Source: Desulfobacca acetoxidans
Lineage (GTDB): Bacteria; Desulfobacterota; Desulfobaccia; Desulfobaccales; 0-14-0-80-60-11
DNA length: 6,248 nt
NCBI GenBank assembly: GCA_020723225.1
Contig: DYJG01000159.1
Span: 1 to 6,248 of the forward strand
Reading direction: 5' to 3'
The first letter of the stretch is position 1. The number at the start of each line of letters is the position of its first letter. Positions 1 through 5,543 of this stretch are shown here, in pieces. The position numbers and the translations under genes were made by a program. The notes below the pieces were generated by a model. It did not search any database, was not told the DNA's origin, and saw nothing but the letters and a program-made list of their open reading frames with translations.

Positions 1-98
1 TCGCTGATCAGGGTGACGGCGCCCCGGGGGTCCCATTGCCTCAGGGTTTCCGCTGCGGCCAGCCCCGCGGCGCTGGCGCCGATGATGACGTATCGCAT
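1..98 (-). CDS. FAD/NAD(P)-dependent oxidoreductase, N-terminal fragment
   Basis: Only the first 32 codons are present; the gene continues past the left edge. The reverse strand reads M-R-Y followed by VIIGASAAGLAAAETLR, a beta-strand/glycine-rich-loop/helix that matches the dinucleotide-binding (Rossmann) start of the pyridine-nucleotide-disulfide oxidoreductase superfamily (rubredoxin reductase, NirB N-terminus, NADH oxidase type), where it normally binds the FAD ADP moiety. The fragment then reaches the expected second strand (AVTLIS). The ATG at 98-96 is preceded in frame by a TAA three codons upstream (10-12 bases before the ATG), so it is the first possible ATG start. No clear Shine-Dalgarno is visible. 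The gene is divergent from the purine gene on the other strand. The substrate and exact subfamily cannot be told from this piece. Confidence 0.75.
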   Translation of the reverse strand, partial: MRYVIIGASAAGLAAAETLRQWDPRGAVTLIS

Positions 99-153
99 AA
101 TTTTATTTTACCGCGAAGCCGCAGCCCCTGAAAAGAAAAATAGCAACCCTCAG

Positions 154-236
154 AAAAGGGGGAAAAGGGGAAAAGGTTGTCACAACGCTCCGGAGTCTTT
201 CCCTTTTTCCCTTTTCCCCTTTTAACCTTTTCCCCC
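154..236. repeat. Polypurine/polypyrimidine imperfect inverted repeat
   Basis: A purine-only run at 152-176 (blocks of AAAA and GGGG/GGGGG) faces a pyrimidine-rich run at 197-236 (blocks of CCC/CCCC and TTTT). The arms at 154-176 and about 201-223 can pair over roughly 20 bp with three single-base bulges. A second register pairs 158-168 with 226-236. Between the arms lies the short palindrome GTTGTCACAAC (176-186). On the minus strand the right arm has four G-tracts of at least three (complements of 201-203, 209-211, 216-219, 232-236), so a G-quadruplex is possible. It sits between two divergent genes. It could be a transcription barrier, a dispersed repeat element or simple-sequence expansion; nothing in the window decides which. 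Confidence 0.55.
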
Positions 237-351
237 TAAGTATTCATCCTCTTGCATAACCGCCGCTCCTGTAGTAGTGTCCTTCCCCAAGAGGTGTAGA
301 TAGCACGCCGATGGGCCAATGGCGTTTTCTTTTAGAAATTTCCGTACTTAT

Positions 352-357
352 GGAGGT
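352..357 (+). promoter_or_regulatory. Shine-Dalgarno of the IMP cyclohydrolase gene
   Basis: GGAGGT at 352-357 is followed by two consecutive ATG codons at 360 and 363. The GGAGG core is only 3 bases from the first ATG but 6 from the second, so the second (363) has the usual spacing and is chosen as the start; the difference is one methionine. Confidence 0.7.
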
Positions 358-362
358 AGATG

Positions 363-965
363 ATGAAACCCATATCCCGGGCCTTGATAAGCGTTACCGA
401 CAAGGGCGGTCTGCTGGAGTTTGCCCAATTTCTTGCCAAGTATCACGTGGAAATCCTGTCCACCGGCGGCACCGCCAAGATGCTTCGGGACGGCGGCGTC
501 CCGGTGGTGGAAGTCTCCGATTACACCGGCTTTCCGGAAATGCTGGACGGCCGGGTGAAGACCCTGCACCCCAAAATACACGGGGGCATCCTGGGCCGCC
601 GGGACCTGCCCGGGCACCTGGAGCAGATGGCTGCCCAGAAAATCGAGCCCATCGACCTGGTGGTGGTCAACCTCTACCAGTTCGAAAAAGCGGTGGCCAA
701 GCCCGGCTGCACCCTGGAAGACGCCATCGAAAACATCGATATCGGCGGTCCCACCCTGCTTCGGGCGGCGGCCAAGAATTACACCGCGGTCACCGTGGTG
801 GTGGACCCCCAGGATTACCACCATCTCATGGAAGAGATGAAATTGAATAAAGGCGCCACCAGCATTGCCACGCGCTTCAAACTGGCGAAAAAGGTCTTCC
901 AACTCACCAGCGAGTACGACACCGCCATTTACCATTATCTGGCGGACAAGGCTCCGGCCTGCTGA
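363..965 (+). CDS. purH: IMP cyclohydrolase (stand-alone PurH N-terminal domain)
   Basis: Predicted cytoplasmic enzyme that closes the ring of FAICAR to give IMP, the last step of de novo purine synthesis. The 200-residue product is an MGS-like domain with PurH hallmarks: ALISVTDKGGL (7-17), the phosphate-binding STGGTA (33-38), GRVKTLHPKIHGGIL (63-77) and NIDIGGPTLLRAAAKN (124-139). K66, D126 and K138 line up with the catalytic lysine, aspartate and lysine known from human ATIC. In most bacteria PurH is about 520 residues, with a C-terminal AICAR transformylase domain. Here the protein stops where that domain should begin, and I found no transformylase-opening motif (RYGENPHQ-like) in any downstream frame. 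The formyl-transfer step must therefore be encoded elsewhere, and the gene looks naturally split rather than frameshifted. Its stop overlaps the next start (TGATG), implying coupled translation. The symbol purH is used for the domain only. Confidence 0.92.
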   Translation: MKPISRALISVTDKGGLLEFAQFLAKYHVEILSTGGTAKMLRDGGVPVVEVSDYTGFPEMLDGRVKTLHPKIHGGILGRRDLPGHLEQMAAQKIEPIDLVVVNLYQFEKAVAKPGCTLEDAIENIDIGGPTLLRAAAKNYTAVTVVVDPQDYHHLMEEMKLNKGATSIATRFKLAKKVFQLTSEYDTAIYHYLADKAPAC

Positions 966-1330
966 TGGCTATGCCAGCCGCGATTACCATGAGCCGGGGC
1001 CGGGTCCTGGACCTCACCGGCCCCTATTACTACCAGGACATGCTCACCGGCATCGCCCAGGAGATCCTGGCCGAGCTGGCCGAAATCGAGAAAGTGGATC
1101 TCCCCTCCCTGGCGGAGGAGGATTTCGAACAGGTGATCAGCGTCACCCAGATCCGCCTGCTCAACGAACTCTATTACTGCCTGGGGCAACTCCGGGCCGC
1201 GGGGGTGGAATTGGAGGTGAAACGGGCCATCCAGGACCTCCGGGACATCTGGAACCGGTACATCGACCAGACCCAGCGGCCCGCAGCCTTGAAATTTCAG
1301 GTGGAGCCTGGGGAAGACCAGGTGCAATAA
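965..1330 (+). CDS. Small hypothetical protein coupled to IMP cyclohydrolase
   Basis: A 121-residue protein I do not recognise. It has no signal peptide or membrane segment and appears mainly helical and acidic in the middle (LAELAEIEKVDLPSLAEEDF), with an aromatic patch near the start (GPYYYQDML, residues 19-27) and a second one, LLNELYYCLGQL, in the centre. There is no metal-binding or nucleotide-binding signature, only one cysteine, and no resemblance to AICAR transformylase. Its ATG overlaps the upstream TGA by one base, so the two genes are probably translated together; a weak purine stretch lies upstream. In-frame ATGs at 971 and 989 are alternative starts, and the conserved-looking part begins after 989. 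The product ends just before a TAA at 1328-1330. No clear terminator follows. Codon use resembles its neighbours, which supports a real gene. Confidence 0.72.
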   Translation: MAMPAAITMSRGRVLDLTGPYYYQDMLTGIAQEILAELAEIEKVDLPSLAEEDFEQVISVTQIRLLNELYYCLGQLRAAGVELEVKRAIQDLRDIWNRYIDQTQRPAALKFQVEPGEDQVQ

Positions 1331-1434
1331 GGGGGGCACAACCTTTGCGGCAGATGACTCCATCCGGAAGACCGGGACCTCAGAGGATCATCCAATTAGA
1401 CATTTCACCAATCCTACTAGCAGATAAATCCGAT

Positions 1435-1482
1435 AAAATTACCTAACATAAATAAAATAACTAGGTCAAAATAGGTAATTTT
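1435..1482. repeat. Perfect 10-bp inverted repeat AAAATTACCT/AGGTAATTTT
   Basis: The left arm 1435-1444 is the exact reverse complement of 1473-1482, separated by 28 AT-rich bases that contain a CTAG. The right arm is also half of the local palindrome GGTAA-TT-TTACC (1474-1485). The two AGGTAA half-sites lie 34 bp apart centre to centre, close to three helical turns. This fits paired sites for one DNA-binding protein, but that is inference. Confidence 0.6.
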
Positions 1483-1516
1483 ACCAACTTTTCCCTATCT
1501 TAAATTTTCTTACAAT
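1469..1516 (+). promoter_or_regulatory. Putative operator-promoter of the sugar dehydratase gene (AAATAGGTA box plus -10)
   Basis: AAATAGGTAATTTTACC (1469-1485) is followed by a poor -35 (TTTTCC, 1489-1494), a 16-base spacer and a good -10 (TACAAT, 1511-1516). The ATAGGTA core begins exactly 40 bases before the -10, as in the other two AT-rich gaps. With a start near 1523 the palindrome centre is about -43, a position typical of an activator overlapping a weak -35. The 17-mer matches 15 of 17 bases of the one at 3091-3107. Confidence 0.55.
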
Positions 1517-1686
1517 ATTACTGAGGGAAATTTTGGCAAGGGCCGGGAAGCCCAACCCCTCCGGTTCCAGGATTGTGCAGCATGCAAGCGGATCGATTCG
1601 AACATGATATTCTCCTACCTCCTGAGGTTAAGCTCCAAACAGAGAGCTGCTTCGATTGAGAGTGGTGGCGCAAGCCGGGGTGAATT

Positions 1687-2817
1687 ATGAAAAGTTACTA
1701 TGGCGATAAAACCGTATTGATAACCGGGGCGGCCGGCACGGTGGGCACGGAAATCGTCCGCCAGTTGGTGGCGCTCGCACCCAAGGAACTTCGAATTCTG
1801 GATAACAATGAATCCGCCTTGTTTCTTCAGGCCAATGAATACCGGCATGCCGGCCGGGTGATCCCTTACCTGGGTGACGTCAGGGATGACCAGAAACTGG
1901 TCAACGTCACCAGGGGAGTGGATGTCATCTTTCATCTGGCCGCTTTTAAGCACGTGGGCTTCGCCGAATACAATCCCTTCGAGGCGGTGCAAACCAATAT
2001 TCTCGGCGTGAAACATGTGGCCCAGGCGGCGCAGATCAATCACGTCTCCCGGGTGATCTTCGCCAGTTCCGATAAGGCCGTCAATCCCACCAACGTCATG
2101 GGCACCTCCAAGCTCATGGGGGAGCGCATCTTCACCGCGGCCAACATTTTTCACAACAACGGCAGCCAGATATTTTCCAGTGTCCGCTTCGGCAACGTCC
2201 TGGGCTCCCGGGGCTCGGTGGTTCCTATTTTCGCCAAACAGATCCTGTCCGGGGCCACGGTTACCGTCACCGACATGCGCATGACCAGGTTTGTAATGAC
2301 CGTGCAGGAGGCCGCCAACCTGCTGCTGGAAGCGCCTCTAATCGCTTGCGGCGGAGAGGTCCTGGTCACCAAGATGTTGGCCATGCGCATCATCGATCTG
2401 GCCCACGCCATGATCGAACTGCTAACCGCCAGAACCGGCTTGGACCCGGGGAGCATTCCCATCAAATTCGTGGGCGCCATGCCCGGCGAGAAGCTCTATG
2501 AGGAGCTGATGACCGAGGAGGAAGTGGGCCGCACCAAGGAACTCCCTACGATGTTCGCCATCCTGCCGGCTCTCAGAGGCTACTATCAAAGGATTGAATA
2601 TAACTATCAAAACCTGCTGCCGGAGGTGGAAAACCGGCGTCCTTACATCTCCAATCTGGAGATTCCCATGACCATTGAGGAGATCAAGACCTATCTGGAA
2701 GACTACGGCATTCTGGATGAATTCCTGCCGCCCGGTAAGCCCTATGATCTGCTTTATCCCGCCCCTGACCTGGAATCGTCGACCCTGAAATCTCCACGAC
2801 CGGTCAAATTGCAGTGA
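1687..2817 (+). CDS. UDP-sugar 4,6-dehydratase, CapD/FlaA1-type extended SDR
   Basis: A cytoplasmic enzyme of nucleotide-sugar metabolism, probably dehydrating UDP-GlcNAc or a related sugar to a 4-keto-6-deoxy intermediate for surface polysaccharide. The 376 residues carry the NAD(P)-binding loop ITGAAGTVG (12-20), an acidic D39 after the second strand, HLAAFKHVGFAEYNPFEAVQ (83-102), SSDKAVNPTNVMGTSK (127-142), RFGNVLGSRGSVVPIF (167-182), MTRFVMT (199-205) and MPGEKLYEEL (265-274), all in the family order. In the YxxxK catalytic position it has M138 with K142, as in the WbpM/PglF branch (an SMK triad), not the SYK of PseB/FlaA1. Unlike WbpM it has no N-terminal membrane helices, and it carries a C-terminal tail of about 50 residues after the fold. 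The start has only a weak purine run (GGGGTGA, 1677-1683). Exact substrate and C5 stereochemistry are unknown. It lies behind a promoter resembling those of the peroxidase and export genes. Confidence 0.88.
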   Translation: MKSYYGDKTVLITGAAGTVGTEIVRQLVALAPKELRILDNNESALFLQANEYRHAGRVIPYLGDVRDDQKLVNVTRGVDVIFHLAAFKHVGFAEYNPFEAVQTNILGVKHVAQAAQINHVSRVIFASSDKAVNPTNVMGTSKLMGERIFTAANIFHNNGSQIFSSVRFGNVLGSRGSVVPIFAKQILSGATVTVTDMRMTRFVMTVQEAANLLLEAPLIACGGEVLVTKMLAMRIIDLAHAMIELLTARTGLDPGSIPIKFVGAMPGEKLYEELMTEEEVGRTKELPTMFAILPALRGYYQRIEYNYQNLLPEVENRRPYISNLEIPMTIEEIKTYLEDYGILDEFLPPGKPYDLLYPAPDLESSTLKSPRPVKLQ

Positions 2818-2829
2818 GGCCGGTTTTTT
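2799..2829 (+). terminator. Weak candidate intrinsic terminator at the end of the dehydratase gene
   Basis: ACCGG (2799-2803) can pair with CCGGT (2820-2824), and the stem runs straight into a T-run (2824-2829). The stem is only 5 bp with a 16-base loop, and its left arm lies inside the last codons, so this is a weak call. Confidence 0.35.
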
Positions 2830-3078
2830 GAAATAGAGCCGAAGGCGCACCCGGCAGTGAGCCAAACCCCGGGGTGGATATCTGGGGCCCTGCAAGGAAA
2901 CTCGTTTGCCTGCCTCGAAGTAAGCAAAGGACGGTTCTATCCCCCAAAAATTTTTCGCAAAACTCTAAAACTCATTTGCAGCTAAGGTCAATATCAGGAA
3001 GTCCAGGCAAAGGGAACAATAGCCCTTGTGTTTAGAAGAGTTGCCATAGTGCAATGGTTTTGGATTTTAACAATTATT

Positions 3079-3138
3079 TATCTATACAATAAATAGGTAA
3101 ATCTACCTATTGACTAGAGGTTACTCCAAAATCAAAAT
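3079..3138 (+). promoter_or_regulatory. Putative operator-promoter of the peroxidase gene (TATCTAT/ATAGGTA/TACCTAT boxes)
   Basis: TATCTAT (3079-3085), ATAGGTA (3093-3099) and TACCTAT (3104-3110) follow one another. AATAGGTA-AATC-TACCTATT (3092-3111) is a perfect 8-bp inverted repeat. A TTGACT -35 (3110-3115) overlaps its right arm, and 17 bases on lies a CAAAAT hexamer (3133-3138), a 4/6 match to the -10, with its first base 40 bases from that of ATAGGTA. TATAAC at 3142-3147 is an alternative -10. Overlap of the repeat with -35 could mean repression, while the upstream copy suggests activation. Confidence 0.55.
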
Positions 3139-3243
3139 ATTTATAACCATTTCTAGAAAAAAAACATTTTCGCGAAAGGCCCGGACCGGCGCAAATTGGT
3201 TGGACCCTGGAATTCCCGGGATGCCCTTTGCGACCAACGAGAA

Positions 3244-3250
3244 AGGAGGA
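3244..3250 (+). promoter_or_regulatory. Ribosome binding site fixing the peroxidase start
   Basis: AGGAGGA lies 6 bases before the ATG at 3257 and 3 before an in-frame ATG at 3254. The open frame extends back to a TTG at 3110, but that codon lies inside the promoter-like repeat and would put about 49 residues before the signal peptide. The start is therefore taken at 3257. Confidence 0.8.
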
Positions 3251-3256
3251 TGGATG

Positions 3257-5317
3257 ATGAAAGGAGTTCATCAAAAAGGAAAGATTATCTTGGCCGCTCT
3301 CCTGGGTCTGGTTTTGCTCCCCGGACCGGTCTGGGGGCAATCCCTGAAAACCATTCAGGTGCCCGAGCCCCCCACTCTTGCCAGTTTTGTGAGAGACAAA
3401 GACGCGGCCATCCGGTTGGGAAAGGCCCTCTTCTGGGATATGCAGGTGGGCAGTGACGGGGCCACGGCCTGCGCCAGCTGCCATTTCCACGCCGGCGCCG
3501 ACAGCCGCACCAAGGCCCAACTCAATCCGGACACCCTGGGAGGGGATGCCACTTTCCAGGCCGGGGCCCTCAACACCACTTTGACCCGGAACAAATTCCC
3601 CTTTGTCAAGTTTGTCAATCCCGACGACCCGGGCGCCGGAGTCCTCCGTGAATGGAACGACGTGGTTTCCTCCCAGGGGGTGCGCCTCACCCAGTTCACG
3701 GATATTGTTCCCGGTAACGCCGTGGACGCCGGGGTCGCCCAGCGGGATCCGATTTTCCGCTTCCAGCGGCGGGTGGAGCCCCGCAATACCCCCACGACGA
3801 TCAATGCGGTGTTCAACTTCGCCAATTTCTGGGACGGCCGGGCCAATAACGTCTTCAACGGCGCCAATCCCTTCGGGGCCATGGACACGGACGCGGCCGG
3901 AAATCCCAACAAAAGGATTGTGGCTAATGTCGCCGGAGTCCTGACCCCGGTGACCATCCGCATCCGCAACGCCAGCCTGGCTTCCCAGGCCGTGGGGCCG
4001 CCCCTCAGCGACTTCGAGATGTCCTGGAGGGGGCGCACCTTCCCCAAGGTCGGCAAGAAGATGCTCAGCCTGGCTCCCCTGGCCCAGCAGGTGGTGCATC
4101 CCCAGGACAGCGTCCTGGGCCTGCTCGCCAATTCCACCCTGGTCAATGGGGTGCCCTCCAATGTTCCGGGCATCAATACCACTTATGCAGCTCTTATCAG
4201 GCAAGCTTTCTTGCCCAGGTACTGGAGCAATACCACCCAAATAGTGACTTTCAACGCCGAAGGGCTGCCCACGGTCCTCCCCAATCCCGGCAGGCCCTTG
4301 ACCACTGACGAATACACCCAGATGGAGGCCAACTTCAGCCTCTTCTTCGGCTTGGCCGTGCAGCTCTACGAGGCCACCTTGATCGCGGACGATACCCCCT
4401 TCGACCGGTTCCAGGACGGCTTTCCCAACTCCTTGACGCCCGAGCAGGTTTTCGGCATGCAGATATTTGATTTTGCGCAATGCTCCGTGTGCCATGCAGG
4501 CGCGGAAATGACCGCAGCGTCCGTGGGAAATCTCCTCCTGAATCCCAACCCTGCGCCCCCGGGGCAGATCAATGTGCCCGACCCCACGAAAAATCCCCTG
4601 AACGCCATTGAACAGATGCCCTTTACCGTGGGGGAAGCCCTTTATGACGTGGATTTCGTCCACATCAGCGTGGTGCGTCAAGCCAACGATCCAGGCCGGG
4701 CTGGGACCGCACCCTTTATCAACCCCCGCACCGCGGCCGAATATCCCCTTTCCTGGTCGGTTCTGGGCCAGTTGAAAAGAGATGGGCTGCTGCCGCCCTC
4801 GGTGGCCGCGTTTACCCCCAGTCTGCCGGTGGGCTTTCAGGCGAATTTCACCAGGCCTTTTCCGGACCGGGCGGTTAATAACGGAGCCATGAAGGTCCCC
4901 CAGTTGCGCAACGTTGACCTGACCGGCCCTTATTTCCACAACGGCGGGGCCGCCACTCTGATGCAGGTGGTGGACTTTTATACCCGGGGCGGGAACTTCC
5001 GCTTCGGGAATTTTCCCGACGTGACTGAAGAAATGGATGGCGATGTCCCGGCGGAGGTTGCCCCCGTCGGCTTCTTGATCGGCAATACCAGCGCTCAGAG
5101 GGCTTTGGTGGCCTTTCTCCAGGCCCTCACCGACCCCCGGGTCAAAGAAGAGCGGGCTCCCTTCGATCACCCCCAGCTCTTCGTGCCCAACGGGATCGAT
5201 CCCGTCACCAGAGTTGACATTATTAACGAGATTCCCCCGGTGGGCGCGGGCGGCCGCATCCCTGCGGGCTTGCTGCCCTTGCAGCCCTTCCTGAACGCGA
5301 ACCAGTTCTCGCCTTAA
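3257..5317 (+). CDS. Long periplasmic di-heme cytochrome c peroxidase family protein (CCP/MauG superfamily)
   Basis: A predicted exported di-heme c-type protein that reduces peroxide or oxidises a partner using electrons from small periplasmic carriers. The 686 residues begin with a Sec signal peptide: KGK at 7-9, hydrophobic IILAALLGLVLLPGPVWG at 10-27, likely cleavage before Q28. Heme-binding CxxCH motifs are CASCH (72-76) and CSVCH (409-413). Family motifs around them are NTPTTINAVFNFANFWDGR (FWDGR at 191-195), GPPLSDFEMSWRGRTF with HPQDSVLG after it, and PQLRNVDLTGPYFHNGG (548-564). Classical CcpA/MacA-type enzymes are about 330-350 residues with hemes about 150 residues apart; here the gap is 337 residues, so a large insertion separates the heme domains, resembling long surface-associated family members. 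Distal heme ligands cannot be assigned by eye, so peroxidase versus MauG-like oxidase is open. The gene stands alone between its own promoter and a strong terminator. Confidence 0.88.
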   Translation: MKGVHQKGKIILAALLGLVLLPGPVWGQSLKTIQVPEPPTLASFVRDKDAAIRLGKALFWDMQVGSDGATACASCHFHAGADSRTKAQLNPDTLGGDATFQAGALNTTLTRNKFPFVKFVNPDDPGAGVLREWNDVVSSQGVRLTQFTDIVPGNAVDAGVAQRDPIFRFQRRVEPRNTPTTINAVFNFANFWDGRANNVFNGANPFGAMDTDAAGNPNKRIVANVAGVLTPVTIRIRNASLASQAVGPPLSDFEMSWRGRTFPKVGKKMLSLAPLAQQVVHPQDSVLGLLANSTLVNGVPSNVPGINTTYAALIRQAFLPRYWSNTTQIVTFNAEGLPTVLPNPGRPLTTDEYTQMEANFSLFFGLAVQLYEATLIADDTPFDRFQDGFPNSLTPEQVFGMQIFDFAQCSVCHAGAEMTAASVGNLLLNPNPAPPGQINVPDPTKNPLNAIEQMPFTVGEALYDVDFVHISVVRQANDPGRAGTAPFINPRTAAEYPLSWSVLGQLKRDGLLPPSVAAFTPSLPVGFQANFTRPFPDRAVNNGAMKVPQLRNVDLTGPYFHNGGAATLMQVVDFYTRGGNFRFGNFPDVTEEMDGDVPAEVAPVGFLIGNTSAQRALVAFLQALTDPRVKEERAPFDHPQLFVPNGIDPVTRVDIINEIPPVGAGGRIPAGLLPLQPFLNANQFSP

Positions 5318-5344
5318 GGGGCGGACCGCCACACCTCAAGGACA

Positions 5345-5376
5345 AAACGGCCGGGAACACCCGGCCGTTTCTTTTT
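5345..5376 (+). terminator. Rho-independent terminator after the peroxidase gene
   Basis: AAACGGCCGGG (5345-5355) pairs perfectly over 11 bp with CCCGGCCGTTT (5360-5370) around an AACA loop, and is followed by CTTTTTG. It lies 27 bases after the stop codon. The A-run on the left side gives the minus strand a T-run too, but no minus-strand gene is nearby. Confidence 0.93.
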
Positions 5377-5401
5377 GCTTACTCGAGAGGACAATTCGGG
5401 A

Positions 5402-5469
5402 GAGCCGCCGGCAGCGGCCGCAACGAAAGGATTGGAGCCGATAACGGCGGCTCGATGCCACTAGGCATC
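5402..5469. repeat. Stacked inverted repeats downstream of the terminator
   Basis: GAGCCGCCG (5402-5410) is the perfect complement of CGGCGGCTC (5445-5453) across 34 bases. Inside it, GCCG-ATAA-CGGC (5437-5448) competes for the same right arm. Immediately after comes GATGCC-ACTA-GGCATC (5454-5469), a perfect 6-bp hairpin. No T-run follows, so these are not typical terminators. They may be protein sites, remnants of a repeat element or part of an unrecognised RNA. Confidence 0.5.
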
Positions 5470-5516
5470 TAGATAAATCTAATCGTAATATTGTTATTTA
5501 CTAGAGTAGACTAATC
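5469..5516. repeat. Direct repeat CTAGA-N5-CTAATC, 32 bp apart
   Basis: CTAGATAAATCTAATC (5469-5484) and CTAGAGTAGACTAATC (5501-5516) agree at 12 of 16 positions and start 32 bp apart, about three helical turns. The first copy contains TAGAT-AA-ATCTA (5470-5481). They lie upstream of the ATAGGTA box and promoter of the export gene, so upstream activator sites are plausible. Confidence 0.45.
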
Positions 5517-5543
5517 AAAACTTGAACCCCCTACCGGCCTTTA

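Larger units (their letters stand above)
1331..1686 (+). other. AT-rich intergenic region and leader before the sugar dehydratase
   Basis: There is no convincing gene in these 356 bases. The first 50 bases are GC-rich tail without a terminator; 1395-1520 is strongly AT-rich and holds repeats and a promoter-like site (separate entries). From about 1523 the sequence becomes mixed again and would form a leader of about 164 bases. That leader contains short hairpins: GGGC/GCCC at 1540-1553, ACCTC-CT-GAGGT at 1617-1628 and AGCTC/GAGCT at 1631-1648. I recognise no known riboswitch. Confidence 0.6.
2818..3256 (+). other. Intergenic region before the peroxidase gene
   Basis: I see no gene in these 439 bases. 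2830-2900 is GC-rich, then the sequence turns AT-rich from about 2940, including an AAAAATTTTT tract at 2946-2955 likely to bend. The promoter-like site is at 3079-3138. The presumed leader (about 3145-3256) has a TTTCGCGAAA palindrome (3168-3177) and a possible longer stem with TTGGT (3196-3200) pairing with ACCAA (3233-3237) just before the ribosome binding site. No known RNA family is recognised. Confidence 0.55.

Noticed and set aside
13..225. A 70-codon plus-strand frame at the left edge
   Set aside because: It runs antisense to the oxidoreductase start and then through the polypurine repeat, giving a K/G/P/F-biased product with no sign of a real protein.
311..935. Overlapping open frames on both strands across the purH region (311-850 plus, 348-935 minus)
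   Set aside because: Both are out-of-frame shadows of the IMP cyclohydrolase with low-complexity R/G/P-rich or H/G-rich products and no family motifs.
965..1330. The missing AICAR transformylase half of PurH after a frameshift
   Set aside because: Neither the downstream gene nor the other frames show the transformylase opening motif, and 365 bases are far too few for that domain of about 320 residues.
1354..1372. Possible terminator (CCGG-AAGA-CCGG) after the small hypothetical gene
   Set aside because: The stem is only 4 bp plus a wobble and no T-run follows.
1534..1552. Sigma-54 promoter (TGGCA...GC) upstream of the dehydratase gene
   Set aside because: TGGCAAGGG is present, but no GC dinucleotide with the TTGC context falls at the required 10-base spacing.
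1523..1686. Cyclic di-GMP (GEMM) riboswitch in the leaders of the dehydratase or export gene
   Set aside because: It was considered because EPS genes often carry one, but the conserved aptamer core (GGCAAA... with GACGCAAAGC) is absent from both leaders.
3110..3256. A TTG start at 3110 extending the peroxidase by 49 residues
   Set aside because: The extension would begin inside the promoter-like repeat and bury the signal peptide. AGGAGGA at 3244-3250 points to the ATG at 3257.
3107..5332. A 741-codon open frame on the minus strand covering the whole peroxidase gene
   Set aside because: It is the antisense shadow of a GC-rich gene. Its product is rich in G, H, R and Q with no domain or signal peptide, it has no ribosome binding site, and the plus strand carries two heme motifs and a signal peptide.
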